From contig JAWKLG010000027.1 in the NCBI GenBank assembly GCA_041392845.1, positions 1-64,000 on the forward strand: a DNA stretch of 64,000 nt. Reading direction: 5' to 3'. The stretch comes from JAGQWW01 sp041392845. GTDB lineage: Bacteria > Bacteroidota > Bacteroidia > Chitinophagales > Saprospiraceae. This document shows positions 63,003 through 64,000 of this stretch, in pieces (position 1 is the first letter of the stretch; each line of letters starts with the position of its first letter). The notes below the pieces were generated by a model, which was given only the letters and a program-made list of their open reading frames with translations, did not search any database and had not been told where the DNA came from. A program made the translations under genes and the position numbers.

Positions 63003-64000
63003 TTAAAACTGCGCTTCAAACTCCCTCACAGTGCCTTCACCATATAGTTCCAGCAGCTTTTCCCAGGTTTGTTCTTTTAGGAAAGCTTTGAGGGTGGTGT
63101 CGTCTCCTTTTTTCAAAAGAAATTCTATAAAAGCCGCTCCAACAGGATAAATAACTCTTTCCGGCCAACCGGGTACGGTTTCAAAAAGGTCTTCAAAATC
63201 CATTTTTTGACCATTCAAAGAAGCTTTAGCAGCAGCCATCCAGTCCGGATTTTCCTGATCAAAATAAACTGCGGCACCTTCATTGATGAGGCCATTTGTG
63301 AAAATTGGCTGGATACCAAAATCCATCAAAATATGATTGATTTCGTGCCCGGGAGATTGTCTGGGAACTGCATTGATGATGCACACACCTGAACTGGCTG
63401 AACCTACCTCTCTTCCTATTTCCAGTGCACCTTCACGAGGATTGCCCCAAACATAGATGTCTACTTTTTTAAAAGGATCGGCCTTGAAGAATTTGTTGGC
63501 TTTTTGATAGGCCGCTTCATGCTTCGAAATGTAATCCTTGGTATCCCTGATTTGAATATCAGGTTGGAAGTGCATTCGAATATGGTCTGTTTCTTCACTT
63601 TTCCAATTATCGTAATAAGGGCTTAATTGGTAAAGCTTGATTCTTTTTTGAGCAAATTCAGTGGAGTTTTCTGTGATGTCCAATTCGATGGCTTTCTCCA
63701 AATTTTCCTTTGCATTTTGCCTGTCATCTTTTGCAAAATAACAAACGCCCAGGTAGCCATTTGTCCAGGCGCGCATCCAGGCAGGAGTTTCGTCTGAAGC
63801 AATGACCTTTTCCAATAGAGGAATGGCAGCATCAAACTCTTTTTCGTCTGTCAAAGCTCTACCGGTTATGTGGGCAACGAGTATGTCGTCAGGATTTGCC
63901 TCCAGCAATTGTTGGCCAATTTTGGCAGCTTCAGCAGTATTCCCGTCTTTGTAATTTTGTTGTAAATCAGTCAGCGATTGGGCATTTAGATTTGCACCAA
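63003..64000 (-). CDS. TPR protein with M1-like zinc-peptidase domain, 5' end cut by window
   Basis: The frame is open to base 64000, so the true start is outside; the codon TTG at 63908 is internal. The first part has TPR helices (AAKIGQQLLEANPDD, AWTNGYLGVCYFAKDDRQNA). The C-terminal part has a zinc motif H-E-I-N-H at 63333-63347 and a Glu in LINEGAAVYFD 20 residues later, as in gluzincins of the peptidase-MA family. These are often exported in Bacteroidota, but no signal is visible here. The stop follows a heptamer array by 4 bp. Confidence 0.75.
   Translation of the reverse strand, partial: GANLNAQSLTDLQQNYKDGNTAEAAKIGQQLLEANPDDILVAHITGRALTDEKEFDAAIPLLEKVIASDETPAWMRAWTNGYLGVCYFAKDDRQNAKENLEKAIELDITENSTEFAQKRIKLYQLSPYYDNWKSEETDHIRMHFQPDIQIRDTKDYISKHEAAYQKANKFFKADPFKKVDIYVWGNPREGALEIGREVGSASSGVCIINAVPRQSPGHEINHILMDFGIQPIFTNGLINEGAAVYFDQENPDWMAAAKASLNGQKMDFEDLFETVPGWPERVIYPVGAAFIEFLLKKGDDTTLKAFLKEQTWEKLLELYGEGTVREFEAQF

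Overview
The window looks like a chromosomal segment of a Bacteroidota bacterium, probably from the Saprospiria/Chitinophagia side of the phylum. The evidence is three proteins with type IX secretion C-terminal sorting domains (two type A, one type B), many short lipoproteins, a GH92 and a GH3 glycosidase, TlpA-type thioredoxins, weak Shine-Dalgarno signals and AT-rich spacers. I saw no rRNA, tRNA, CRISPR array, prophage or intact insertion sequence.

Layout. 1-6.3 kb: end of an AsmA-like protein, a GNAT acetyltransferase, two secreted alpha/beta hydrolases, a VOC protein, a lipoprotein and a serine hydrolase. 6.5-8.9 kb: tandem paralogous T9SS cargo proteins. 9.4-16.3 kb: aldo/keto reductase, TlpA-like protein, TPR protein, epimerase, PHB-depolymerase-like esterase and outer-membrane barrel. 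16.3-18.2 kb: TPR-coupled class III adenylate cyclase. 19.2-24 kb: small envelope proteins and a PD-(D/E)XK-like protein. 24.9-27.5 kb: frameshifted GH3 glycosidase. 27.7-36.9 kb: DUF1801 proteins, a Gre-like factor with an unlisted 58-aa membrane protein, TlpA, a K+ channel, a dihydroflavonol-reductase-like protein and a type-B T9SS protein. 37-41.2 kb: a four-gene molybdenum hydroxylase operon (2Fe-2S subunit, Mo subunit, XdhC, MocA-like) with clustered frameshifts. 41.6-55.7 kb: endo/exonuclease/phosphatase, SLC13 transporter, amidohydrolase, GH92, MDR dehydrogenase and a lipoprotein serine hydrolase. 56-59.2 kb: DUF2255, cupin, aldo/keto reductase and cupin genes beside an AraC regulator. 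59.4-64 kb: NTF2-like protein, an orphan VgrG/gp27-like hub, an overlapping UbiA / deoxyribosyltransferase-like pair and a TPR metallopeptidase cut by the window edge.

The most unusual content is between genes. Many spacers hold degenerate tandem arrays with a strict 7-bp period (some 8-bp), built from at least eight unrelated heptamers. They sit mainly at the 3' ends of genes, and in several genes the array supplies the stop codon and last residues. Other families are a 240-bp MITE-like element with inverted ends and REP-like hairpins, a TIR-bounded array of 29-bp hairpin repeats, a 118-bp tandem repeat, and a long palindrome built around a GTAGCGGTGAAA core.

Several patches (about 24.59-25.52, 38.1-38.5 and 39.83-41.24 kb) contain clustered indels while neighbouring sequence is clean. 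The broken genes there may be assembly or base-calling artefacts rather than true pseudogenes.
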